DNA from: Callipepla californica brunnescens
Lineage: Eukaryota; Chordata; Aves; Galliformes; Odontophoridae
Direction of reading: 5' to 3'
NCBI GenBank assembly: GCA_023055505.1
Contig: JALIRH010000044.1
Span: 310,001-374,000 of the forward strand
DNA: 64,000 nucleotides
In this document: piece after piece, positions 12,037 through 24,100 of the stretch
Numbering within the stretch: the first letter of the stretch is position 1
Layout of the letters: each line of letters starts with the position of its first letter
Translations under genes and position numbers: made by a program
Notes under the pieces: model-generated
Databases searched by the model: none
The model's input: only the letters and a program-made list of their open reading frames with translations
What the model was told of the DNA's origin: nothing

Positions 12037-12125
12037 GAGCTGCAAGAACTTTTGAAGCTGGACCTGACAATGTTCAGTCTGAAACACTGCAGCTTAAGAG
12101 CACTTTTTCTGTTGGTGCTGTGTAG
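12037..12125 (+). CDS. GABRP: GABRP coding exon 1: 5' UTR end and signal peptide
   Basis: The acceptor is a long CT tract ending TTTTTTAG at 12036. Thirty-three nt of leader contain no ATG. The ATG at 12070 has A at -3. The peptide [18 protein letters not shown] has a basic n-region and a hydrophobic core typical of a signal peptide. Donor TGTAG|GTAAGA follows at 12126. The split codon AG+G gives Arg19. This start is chosen because it is the only ATG in the exon in frame with exon 2 and it supplies the required signal peptide. Confidence 0.88.
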
Positions 12126-15100
12126 GTAAGAAACATTTACTGAAAATTATTACTTCCACAACTTACAACCTCAGTCAGCTTAGAGCTAAAAAGCCATCCA
12201 ACCAGCATTGGAGGGGGAAAAGAACTTAAGCAAATAAAGGACTACTGTATAGAGAGTGTGAATATCATATTAGACGCTTGGCAAATCAGAAGGGCATATG
12301 GTCCTCCCCTGAAGCACTGTACCTTGCCTGAGGACAGAGGCACTGAGTGCTTATTGCTAAAGGAAAGTGTCTTAAGAATTACCTGGTTGAAATATGTACT
12401 ATGCTTTGTAGATGAAATTGTGAATTCTTAAGGAAAGCTGAATTGTGTTAGGCTGGAAGGTGCAACTGATCCCCTTCATGTACAAATAATCCTGCTAGAA
12501 TTTCAGTTGCCATGGAAAAAGAAATAAAAATAAAAAAAATAAAAATAATAAGCCCCACAAGACAGAAACTGAGCACTTTAAAAATGAAAAAAAATGTTTT
12601 CTTTTTGAAGGAATGGATTTTATAAGCAACACTAAAAAGAAAATGCAAGCATGGACAGGTTAAACAACATCACAACCACCATCTTTAACTACCTGAAATA
12701 TATTTAAAGCCTGCTTAATCAGTTCTCTTTGTAGAAATGCCTTGCCTGTTTATCCTCCCAGTAAATGCCTCATGATAAGGTTCTACCTGAGCTTTACTTT
12801 CAAGTTAATGTGCAAACACATTTTTAGACAAAGCCTCACTTAGTGAGGGCAGGTGGCAGTCTCTTTAAGGGGGGGGTGTAAGTCCTCTCCCTCCCCTGCC
12901 TTCTGCAGGGCTATGCAGACTTTGTTGCCCAGAGTACATTCAGTTTCACCTTTTCATCTGTGGTTTGCTACACACTGTAGCAAATAATTATGGTTTTGCA
13001 CTAATAAAGCTGTGAAGACACCAACAACATTTATGTAGTCTAGCAGTGATAGGACAAAGGAGAATGGCTTTACACTAAAAGAGGGGAAATTTGGGTTAGA
13101 TATTATGAAGAAATTCTCTACTCAGAGTGTGGTGAGGCACTGGAACAGGTTGTCCAGAGAAGCTGTGTACCTCCCATCCCTGGAGGTGCCCAAGGCCAGG
13201 TTGAATGGGGCACTGGCCCTGATCTGATAGGTGGAAACCAGTCCATGGCAGGGGCTAGAACTGAGTGGGCTTTGAGGTCCCTTCCAACCTAAACCATTCT
13301 GTGGTACTATGGCCATTTCAGAAATGTCTGAGTAGCAACTCACCGAATAATGCTTCTTAATTTCACTTTCAGTATTAAGTTAGGTTGTAGACATGCATAC
13401 TGAAAATCTGTAGCCTGTGGATTGTGTGGGTTATCACTTTTCCAGAAATATTTTTATTAATAAATAAGAGCTGAATAAATGTATGGCAAATTTATCAAAG
13501 TAATCAGTAGAACTGACAGTCTGAATCACTATCATGAAAGCAGCTTAAATACAGGATTTGATCCCAAGAGCATCTCCCATTCATTTCAAGGGAGATGTTT
13601 CAAATTAGGGATACTAGTCCAGGTTTAGAGGGTTGGATTCAGAAGGCTGTGGGTTGTTGATATTCTTGCTAATTTAAAGACTACTTGCATTATTTATCTG
13701 TTCCTATGTAGTGTCACTGTTTCAAATTTGCCAATTAACCAAGAGCCATGTCAGTACAGAATGTTTTGAAGTGGTGAAATTATCAGTGATGTTAGTGATC
13801 CTGTTGCTGTTTATCTGTGAAGACAATGCAAAAGCCCATATCCTTGAACACGTCAAGTGTGAAACAAAAAGTAACACCTTTGTTTGCATCTGCAAACCCT
13901 TTGCCTGTCAGTAGATTGCCTGAAAGAAGCTTTTGGCCCAGCTTTTCCTGAGGGGTGTGTTTCAAAAGCTTGCTCAGACTGTGTTTGGCATTTTGCTTTT
14001 CCCTTCTCTCACTTCAGAGGTCTTTCTGCCTTTTTCATGATATATAAATCTTGATGAGAAATAGCCAGGAAGAACATTCCTGCACATGCGTCTAGAATGT
14101 ACTTTTGTTTTAAGCAATGTTTAGGGGAGATGCTCCCTCCCTCCTCCCACCCCTTTGGTTACCCAGTTCTATTAAGACACTAGCCTGACAGTCTCTTAAA
14201 TATCAAGCAATTGTATTTTCCAGACATAGCCCAGCCTGTAAAATATTACTCTATATAATATATATGATAATATATAATATTTTCTGAGCCATAAGAATAG
14301 CAAAGAAAATTAAATCATTATAATTCAACTTTCATAGATGCAAGCATGGGCCACTGAACCCACAAGGTTTAATATATTTGTTATACCTTGATAACCCAGA
14401 ACAGAAAGCCTGGAATATTTGTCAAATTGTATAAGTAAATGTTCAAATTTTTCTCTCTAAAAGCATATTCTCTGCTCTATGGCTGCAGTATGCATTTCAA
14501 AGCAATTCTATAATTAGATGTGTGCCAGTGTATTTCAAATACATTAAGAAAACAGAAAATAAAACATTTACACAGTAAGATTAAAAAAACCCACAACACT
14601 AATACTGGATAAAAGGGAAGCTCAGAAGCACCGATGAGAAGATGTGCAGGTATAAGAAGAAACAGCCTCAGATTTTACTGTTATCCTTTGCAATCTCTGC
14701 CCAAAGCTGTGTAGTAGATATTTTTTCTTAAAGGCAGGTGTGAACCTGCTTGCTTAGAGGTCACTAAGGGCATGAGCCCTGAAGAGAACTTTAACGAAAT
14801 CAGAACATCCTGTCCTAAAACATCAATAAGCTAAGGTACCTAACACATGTATCATCTGTACGTTCAGCACTGACAGTTTGCTTCTGGATATGCTGAAGTT
14901 ACCAGAGTGGGGTCTAGCAGACCACTATGCTCAAGTTGGAGAGACAGTAGGTTCCTCTTGTATAGGATTTCTAAACAATCGTACGACAAAATATTGTGCA
15001 ATAGGTAGAGCTCTTTTAATTCAACGCATCAATTACTTCACAACAGCTTTTACTTGGCTAAAAGTTTATTCTTAACAATAAAATCAGCAGAAGAGAAAAA

Positions 15101-18100
15101 CACGAACCTACACATCATATGTTGGTAAAGGAAATCAAGAATTGTCTCAGGAGGTAGAACAAGTCATCTAAGGAAAGTACTTGCCAGCCTAAATGATGTC
15201 AAATATTCAAGATCTATTTCTGCAGATAGGTGTTTATGAGGTCAACATACCAAAACACTCCACAAATGTATGCGGATCTGCAGAACAATATTATACCCTT
15301 GCAACGGAAAAGGGGCAAGTTTTTCTTTATGGTTTCACAATATGTGAAAGTTATGCAGGAGCAATCCAGTAAAAATGTGAAATTAAACGCATGCAGCTCA
15401 TTGAGCACTTCACTGAAATTAAATGTAAATTGCAAAAACAGGAAAGTCTGTTGCAAGTAGAGTATTTAAGAAATGAATTAAATTCAAATGCATTTCTAAT
15501 TCCCATAATTCTGTATAATATAAAACTGACGTTCTTATTTATATGCACACTTGAACTCAGTGTGACTTTAAGACAAAAATGAGCTTAAAGGAGAAGCAGT
15601 CCTCATTACTTAAGTCTACCCTTAAGTAAACATTGAGTAATGACTTCTCTCTTAACAAGAAAATAAAAGCCTGGTACAAAATGAGAGAAGTAAAAAAATA
15701 GTCAAGCTACCTAAGTCACAAGGGTGCTGATGAAAAGTAGCTTCTTATGTGTCAGTTGGGTCTGGTAAACAGAAAAATTAAATAGTAATAAAGGCACTAA
15801 AAGAAAAACAGTGGACATTATGTCCCAAACCATTATTTTGTTTACATGCATTCTATGATACCACATTAGTCTATTTAAAAGACTATTTTAATTTGGTGTC
15901 ATAGGCCTTTTACATGGTCTTTTACCACATCCTTCTATAAATTGGAGAAATATGAATTCAAGGGCTGGACTATTTGGTAGATAATGAATTGGGTGGGTGA
16001 TAGCAGCCAGAGAGTTGCGGTAAATGGCTCTATGTGTAGGTAGAGGCTGGGGAATAGTGAGAGTCCCCTAGGGATCGGTCTTGAAACTTGTATGCTTTAA
16101 CATCTTTATCAGTGACATAGATTACAGGATTGAGTGCGCCCTTAGCAAGTTTGCTGATGATGCTGAGCTGAGTGGTGCAGTTGATACAGCAGAAGGAAGA
16201 AGGGGTAGCATCCAGAGGGACCGTGACAAACTTGAAGAGCGGATTCATGTAAACCTAATGAGGTTCAACAATGCAAAGTGCAAGGTGCTGTATTTCAATT
16301 GAGGCAAACCCAGGTGTGTGTACAGGCAGGGAGAATAACTCCTTGAGAGCATCCCTGCTGAGAATGACTTGAGAGACCTGGTGGACAAAAAGCTGGATGT
16401 GAGACAGCGGTGTGCACTTGCAGCCTGGAAGGACTACAGTATCCTGGGCTGCATCAACAGAGGGGTGGCAGCAGGGAGAGGGAGGGGATTGTGCCCCTCT
16501 ACTCTGCCCCATCTGAAATACTGCAAACGGGGATCATCAGCACAAGAAGGATATGGAGCCGTTGAAACCAGTCCAGAGGAGGACCATGAGAATGATGAGG
16601 GGGCTGGAGCACCTTTCCTATAGAGAGAGGCTGAGGGAGTTGAGCTTGTTCACCCTTTAAAAAGAGAAGGACCTGGGGAGACCTCATTATGGCCTTCCAG
16701 TATTTAAAGGGAAATTATGAACAGGAAGGAAATAAACTTTTTACATGGGTAGATAGCAATAGGAGAAAGGGAAATGGTTTTGAACTAAAGAAGGGGAGAT
16801 TCAGATGTCATGGATAATTTTTTTCACAGAAAGGATAGTGAAGTACTGGCAGAGGCTGCCCAGAAATGTTGTGGGTGCCCTATCCCTGAGGGTGTTCAAG
16901 ACCAGATTGGATGGGGCTCTGATCTAGTATGTGATGCAGTAGTTAGCACCCTTGCATACAGCTTGGAAGTTAGAATTGGGCAATCTTTGAGGCCCCTTCC
17001 AACCCAGCTTTCTGTAATTCTATGACTTTATAATAGCATGCCAATGCAGAAGACTGGATTACTGCTCTTAGTGGAAGTGCTAAGTCACAGCTTGAAGCAG
17101 TGAATGACTACCTGGTGGGAAGTCAGTGCTCAGGTGCATGCAATGTTCCTGAGTGACTGAAAGGAGTGGAGCCAGGATCCACCCTTTCAGACCTCATTTA
17201 AGGGTTGGCAGTTGTGGGAGGCATGTTTTGGTAGAGATCCCTGTGTACCTCAGGCCTTTCAAAGGTAAGCAGCTTTTTTCCTTTTGTTTCTGTGTCTGCA
17301 TCTGTTGTGTTTGAGCAAGTCCTCATTTGTTGCAGTCTGAGACCTTGCTGCTCTGCTGTCCTTGTTGTCCTTTCCATTGTGTTATGTTGCTAGTGGGTGA
17401 AATCCATCCTTTCTTGACAGAACTGCTCAAACACTTTGGAGAATGTAGTAATGTTGCAGCCAAAGAAGTGCTTTATGAAAGGTTATGACATGCCCAGAAA
17501 TATAGCTAAACAGAGCAAACAGAGGTTTTTGAGAACTGTTCTGAGGGGATTAGAAAGAGGAAACTGAGCAACACCTAGGCAGAAGTAGGAAAGAGTTCAC
17601 AAGGTGGGTGCTCCCCTGCCCATGAATATATTCTTATACTCTTCTCTGTAAGGTCTCGTTCCTTTTTTCGTAGAGCTAAGTTGCTAGTGCTCCTGTGTTG
17701 TTGAGAAGAACTAAGAGACAGAGCTAGGCTAGGGGTGGAATGAGCACCCATCACTTGTAGGCAATTCTCCTCTTGAGTTTACAGGTGTCAGCTCTCTGTG
17801 ATAGAGAGCCTCTGTCTGCAGCCAGCTGGGCTTCTCAGGTGTGTGGCTTCCCACTGTCTTTGCTTGTTCTCAGCCTCTGTGTGAAGCTATGGTAGAGACC
17901 TTAATGCAAAGCTGTGTTTTGTATTTACTTGTCTTGTTTAAATGATGAACATGTATTTGTAGCTGCTTCTGAACACAGAAGTGATGTGTATTCTTATTCT
18001 TCTCTGATTTTGCCCAACAGGGTTAATTCTGTAACCTGTTTGAAAATGTTGCTGTAAAAGCAGGCTTTTAGAAGTGTTTTTATGCACTAATCTCTGAGGT

Positions 18101-21100
18101 TGGTTTCTGTCTCCCTCCAGGAGCTAAATTGAATGTATTTCATTATGTAAAAAGAAGCTTAATTTTAAATGCTGCAATAGACAATCAACACCCCACCCAC
18201 ATTCCTAGATTAGTGCCCTATTTACAGAGAAAGCATTAAGGAAGACTGAGTGCTTTTCTCAGGTGAGATAAAAAGAAGTGCTGGATTTTAAGGTACAAAA
18301 GCAGCGTCTTTTGTAAATAAGGGATTAACGCAGTTTGTCAAATCTGGTGTTTTCTAGAATGGTTTTTTCTGCAGTGCTTTTAAGTGCAGAAATGCAAATG
18401 TTTTATGAGTTATTTGATCTGCAATAATTGTCAGTAGCCATGACCCTAATACAGCACTGGTCTGGAACATAATCTCTCTTACAACCAATGGTAGCTTTAG
18501 AAAACATCCTCACTTTCTTTTTCTTTTAGGTCAGTGCAAATTTCTGATGCTGAAGGGAAAGGTGAAATTCTTCCCCCAACTATACAAAACATAATAAAAG
18601 GATACAACAAGTATCTACGCCCATTTTTTGACAGTAAGTAGAAAGCCTATGACTATCATGAAACTAATGTCTGAAAATCAGTGATGAGAGCAGTGCTTTT
18701 CTCTGCGCTTCTGCTGCTTGATAGAGACTCACTAGATTATATTTGATGTCTTAATCTACAGTAGCATGTAGTGTAATATTTTTTTTAGCCCAAAGTATGT
18801 GTGTATTATAGACACTCACAAATTAAGCTTCCAACTCTTTTAGGAGCTTGGATATTGATGTTTGTTTTTCCTCAGTGAAGTAATCTATAGAACCTAACTT
18901 AAACATAATTTACCTTAATTTCCTAAATAATAACACAAAATTTTAATTAAAGATAAGAAAGTTCTATATATCATGTAGCCCACAAAAGCACAGGCAAATC
19001 TTATTCTATACCATCTACTACATGCATCTATGATGTGCACCAGAGGAATTAAAGGCTTTTTGCCTTGGGTCTTAAGGTTTATGAAATGAGTTTGTTTTAG
19101 ATCTGCAGGGGAAAGTAATCGAAAATGTCAGCTTCTTGTTTTAGAAGGCCACAGTCACCAGGTTGGAAGACCTATGAAGGCTGATTTTAGTGCTATCCAG
19201 TACAATCATCTGTGCACACCTGAAACCTTGGTGAACATCTTCTTTGCCTGCTTGTGGCTATTGAATGCATCAGAAATACTGAAGAGTTGCAGGGTATATG
19301 GCTACAGGTTCCTGTCTGGACTAACTGCCGAGCTCTGAAACAGAATATTGCTTGCACATTAGAAAGATGCTCAGCTTCACATGATCATCAGAAAATAAAC
19401 CTATGCAACGAATGCTGGGCAGTTGTTATTAAATTAGAAATTCAAAAACATTAAGGGTTTCAAATGAAGGCTTTTTATTTGCCTTTTATATCCTATCAGA
19501 AATTATTGGCTAGAGAGGTTCTCAGACCATGCTGTTACCTCTTGTCATCCAAACACCTGATGAGACTATCGGCCTGTACAGTAAGGGAATTCCATGCCAA
19601 GGGCAATCTTTGAATCTGTTCCATAAAATAATAAGGGAAACCTGTATTTTGGATTTGGGAGAAAGAAAATTATTTCATCTGGTTTATTTTATTGTCTGCT
19701 GATCCAACTGCTTTTGGGTATTTCACGGTTATGAAGATATCAACAAGATAAAAGTAGTAACAACAAATAAGTGAATCCCTTGTCATTTGATATGATGGGC
19801 AATGAGAACTATATTAGTGACCATTGAACTTAGTTATTTCATTTGTTACTTCATGGTGATAATATAGATGCATTGGCACTGCTGTTATGGGTGTGCTTTA
19901 GTAGACAGCTAACAGCATTTCAATACAAAACCCTGTTATCCTAGTTAACAACCAACGCTATAACACTTTCGGCATGAATTTTTTTTTTTAACGCCAACAG
20001 AATTTTTTCTCAGTTCCTGTAAAACAGTAAATCTGTAGCTCTTTTTCTGCCTGACTTTTTTTTTTTTTTTTTCTCAGAGGGATGCTGAGGACTTCCTCAG
20101 TTTCCTTGGGACTCCCACAGGAGCTCAAACAGCCCACATCTGTCATACACAGAGCCAGTCAAGCTCTCTGAGACACTGTCAGAATTTGCTGCTGGCTGTG
20201 CTCAGGCATGCAAATACTTGTGTCTCAAAACCTTTGATAGATGTGCAATAGCTCTACTATTGAAAGACTGGATTTTGCTGTTGCCAGATGTAAATGCAGA
20301 GTTTGTGGTTTCATGAAAAATGATGTTTTTATGAAAATAATTTAGGTTAGGATGACCCAGGTTGATCCCAGTTTTGTGCAGCTTTTTTCAAGATTGTTTG
20401 GCAGTGGCTACTGTAACAGCCGGCCCAATTGCATCAATATATCAGTGCTGATTTACTATGGGGGGGGGAGGGGGGAAGTCGTGTTTCTAGGAAAATGAAC
20501 AGAGTGCATAGGAACGTTAACCCTAACATCATTGTTTTCTGTCTAAAGTGCATGACAGTATTCCCATGGCATGGGAAGAAATATATGTAGTGGACAGTTT
20601 GAAGTCAGCCTTCTCAAGATACTTGTCTCCCTTTTTGGGTCCAAGATTTCTTTCCTTCCAGGAGTGTATGATCTATTTATTTGTGTGATCAGTGAAGTAC
20701 ACACTCATAAATGTGTGAAGAGATCCATCATGAAACTAGATTGTGGTATTTGTTGAGGTTGTAGAGAGCTATAATGTCTCCCTGAGCCTCCTTTATTTTT
20801 CCAGACTAAATATTCCCAGTTCCCTCAGTTGCTCCCCATAAGACTTTTGCTCCAGACTGTTCACCAGCATTGTTTTTCTTCTTGGGATGTGCTCCATTGC
20901 CTCAATTCCCTTCTTGTAGAGAGGGATGCAAAACTGAATGCAACACTCATGGTGCAACCTCACCTGTGCTGAGTACGAGATGATTGTTTTTCTGATCCTA
21001 CTGGCCATGCTATTTCTGATACCCAGGGTGCCATTGGCCTTCCTGGCCATCTAGAGAAAATTCTGGCTCACATTCAGATGCCTTTCAACCATAGACAAAT

Positions 21101-24100
21101 GGAACATTGAAATGTGATTTTTATTAAGGGTGAGAGAGCTAGAGGTTAGGTTTTTTTTTATTTTATTTTAATACAATGTACGTCAAATTTACTTGTCCTT
21201 GAAATTTTTCTTCAAGCAGGGAATAGGAGATTTCTGAAGTGATACTGCCAAAATATAATTATATTCTTACAAGATCAGTGCTGCTGAACTCGTTAATATT
21301 TAGTGAAAATGAGGTTTTAGTTCATAAATGTCCATTAGGCTTAAACAAATGATAATAAAATCGTTTTTTATTCCTTTTTCCTAAAGCCGGGAGAAACAAA
21401 TCTTTACTTGTCAAGGAAGTATTATGGCAGCCTGTAGCTCTCAGTTTGTGTTTAGTCCTTGTGCTGGGATTGTCAGATTCCTGAAAATTACTTCAGTTAA
21501 TGAGAAGATGAAGAGATTTTTTCCTTAGAATTCAATGACTGTGCATGACAGCATTAAATTGTTGCCCCCTATTGCGTGGATTTGGATGAGTAGATTTCCT
21601 AGATTTCAACCCTGAGTTAATTTTGCTCTCTCCTCCCACTCAGGCCACCCCTGCAGAGCCTTGCTACCAAAGCACTGCCATTTATGCCGAGCAGATATTG
21701 CTGCTCCCATCTTGAGGCACGTTATTAGGGTGCCTGAAGTTAGATTAGATAAAGCCAGGCTTAGTACCTCAGGGGTGTGTAGATATGTAAAAGTGACTGA
21801 ACAGTTACATTTTTCTGTGCTGGGTGGTACATTTCAGTTACCAAATTACCATGGTATTTTTACACAGTTTTATACAGAGGAATCCTGACTGGACTTGTTA
21901 TCTGTCTCATCTGTCACTTGAATATTCCTGTTAAAATGTTCCGTTTTCTTAACTATAGCATTTTAATGTTCCAATTCGAGCTGTTTCATCAAGCAAATCT
22001 AGGTAATTGGATCTTACAGACTTTGGAAGTTCTATTAATAGGTTAGAAGCATTACCTAACACAGAATGATTTTAGCTGTACTTTGGAATGGAGTATAAAA
22101 TATTTTTGTACTAGTATTAATAGATAGTGCCTCTGTGAGGGATATTACACTAAGTCTTCTAGATAGTTGTGGAAGTCTTCTTCAGAAAAGCTAACATAAG
22201 GGATTTCAAAATGCACAGTTATTTTCCTTAAATGTGCTACATAACCCCAACACTTTATCGCACCCAGACAAGCAGATTTTAAAATCAGGTTTTCTGCTGA
22301 AGCTGTGTAGAATGATCTTTTAACTTAGGTGCTGTGCCAAACCTCTCTGAATTAATGAGAAATTCCTGCTGACTTCAGTGAACCTTGGATTGGGTTCATG
22401 GAGCTGATAAGAGATGCATAAAGACTTGTAAATAATTTTATACAAATAGATTTTGTTCTGTGATTGAATATGATAATTTAAGTATTCTAATTAAAAACAG
22501 AGAGACTAGGAAAAGGTCACAGCTAAGTGTGTTTGAATATGGAAGCTACTTTCAAGTGGTACAGAGAAGTGCCATCCTTAAATCAGTGTAAACCACATTT
22601 AAATTTAAAAGATCATTTTCCATCATGTTTTAGTGAGTAATACATTTCAGAATATCAAGGTTTAAATTCAAGAAAACCAATTAAATCTTCTGGTCCACCC
22701 TTACATGTAAGCCTGGCCACCATATCTTTTCCAAATGTTGTTTGTATTAAGTTTAATTAGGTGAGGGTGATTTGGTCCTCAGAAGTTTACTGTTTACCCC
22801 TGAAGATATCAGGAGATACTGGGATGTTAAGCATGTCTGAGAAGTTCTGATTTGGTGAGACAAGCTCACAGGGCACATGAGAAATTCATACCAAATAATT
22901 GTCAAGTAAATATTTTATGTACCAATTAGCTTTTCTCCTCTGTAGCCTGTTTACAGATGTAGCCCATGTGTAATACTTCAGAGAAAGGCAAAAAACAGAG
23001 TAAACATGTGGCCACTTGTATAATGGAAAGAAAAATTAACTTCTGCTGAATCCTTAAGACTTGTAGTTTAATGAATGAATGATTCAGTGTAAAAATGTGA
23101 ACTTCAGCCTATGGACAGTAGTGTAGATTTTCTTTTTTTTCTTTCCTGTGGAAGTAGGAGACACTGTGTGATTACCACTGTCAATCCCAGCTTGCTGCAG
23201 GACAGGTTTCACCCCATTTCCCATTAAAATGCTGTGTTCTAGAGACTCTGAATGATGAGCAATGCTAAGGTCAATTAGAGAAAATCAGCTAATATGAAGT
23301 TTCAGGTTATTTTCATTTTGCACAAACTGGAATCTTTGTTTTGTCAGCAAATGTACTGTATCACTGGGTAACTTCTGTGTGCTTACTGACACTCTGTCTC
23401 CTCTTGGAGGAGCTCAGTAAATTCTATTCCTTAATTTTCATATTACGAACTCTCATATTATGGTTCCAGAGTTTTTCATCTCCTGGAGTATTTCTCTCTA
23501 TCCTGAACTCTCTCTGCTGTTTACACATATTTTGAGTTGTGGGAAACATATCTTGTTCCAGCAATCTAATAACAGCCTTGCCAGTACAGTCTAGATTGTA
23601 AGGTAACTTAATTCTGTGTATTGCTCCCTGTTGCAATGGTACTTTTGCCAAAGTGTAATACTGAATGTTCATGTTGAAATAATTATCTGTGACAGCCACT
23701 AAATCCTTCTCAAAGGCACTGCTTGCCAAGAGAGTTTCCTGTCCTGTACATACTGCCTGCATTATTTGTCCTCATGTTAATTGCTTACACTTGTTTGTCA
23801 AAAGAAGTATTAAAATACAGCCAACTTAACAAGATGTTAATATTAATATCCCCACTGATTTTTATGGTGTCCATAAACTGCACTTGCAAAATGCATCACC
23901 ATCTAAAGATCATTGATGTGAACCAATAGAATTGAACCTGATTCCTGCTAGAAATGGGTCTATCTTCTGATGTCTTCATATTAACAGTTACAGTTGCAAT
24001 CTGTCAGAAGGCATTTAGTGTAAAATACATTTATCAAGAAAGGTGTCTCTTGGTAGGATGCTAAATACACTGAAAAAATCCAAGTGTAATGTATTGCTTG

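Larger units (their letters stand above)
12126..18529 (+). other. GABRP: GABRP intron 1 (6.4 kb)
   Basis: The intron holds a CR1 tail (13039-13311), a longer CR1 with part of ORF2 (15985-17033) and copy B of the unclassified repeat (17050-17230). AT-rich patches occur at 12521-12552 and about 14250-14285. ORFs at 14878-15075 and around 15230-15582 overlap on both strands and show no family features. No alternative exon is supported. Confidence 0.85.

Noticed and set aside
16081..16623. ORFs resembling reverse transcriptase on the + strand
   Set aside because: They belong to a 5'-truncated, frame-broken CR1 LINE and are annotated as a mobile element, not as a gene.
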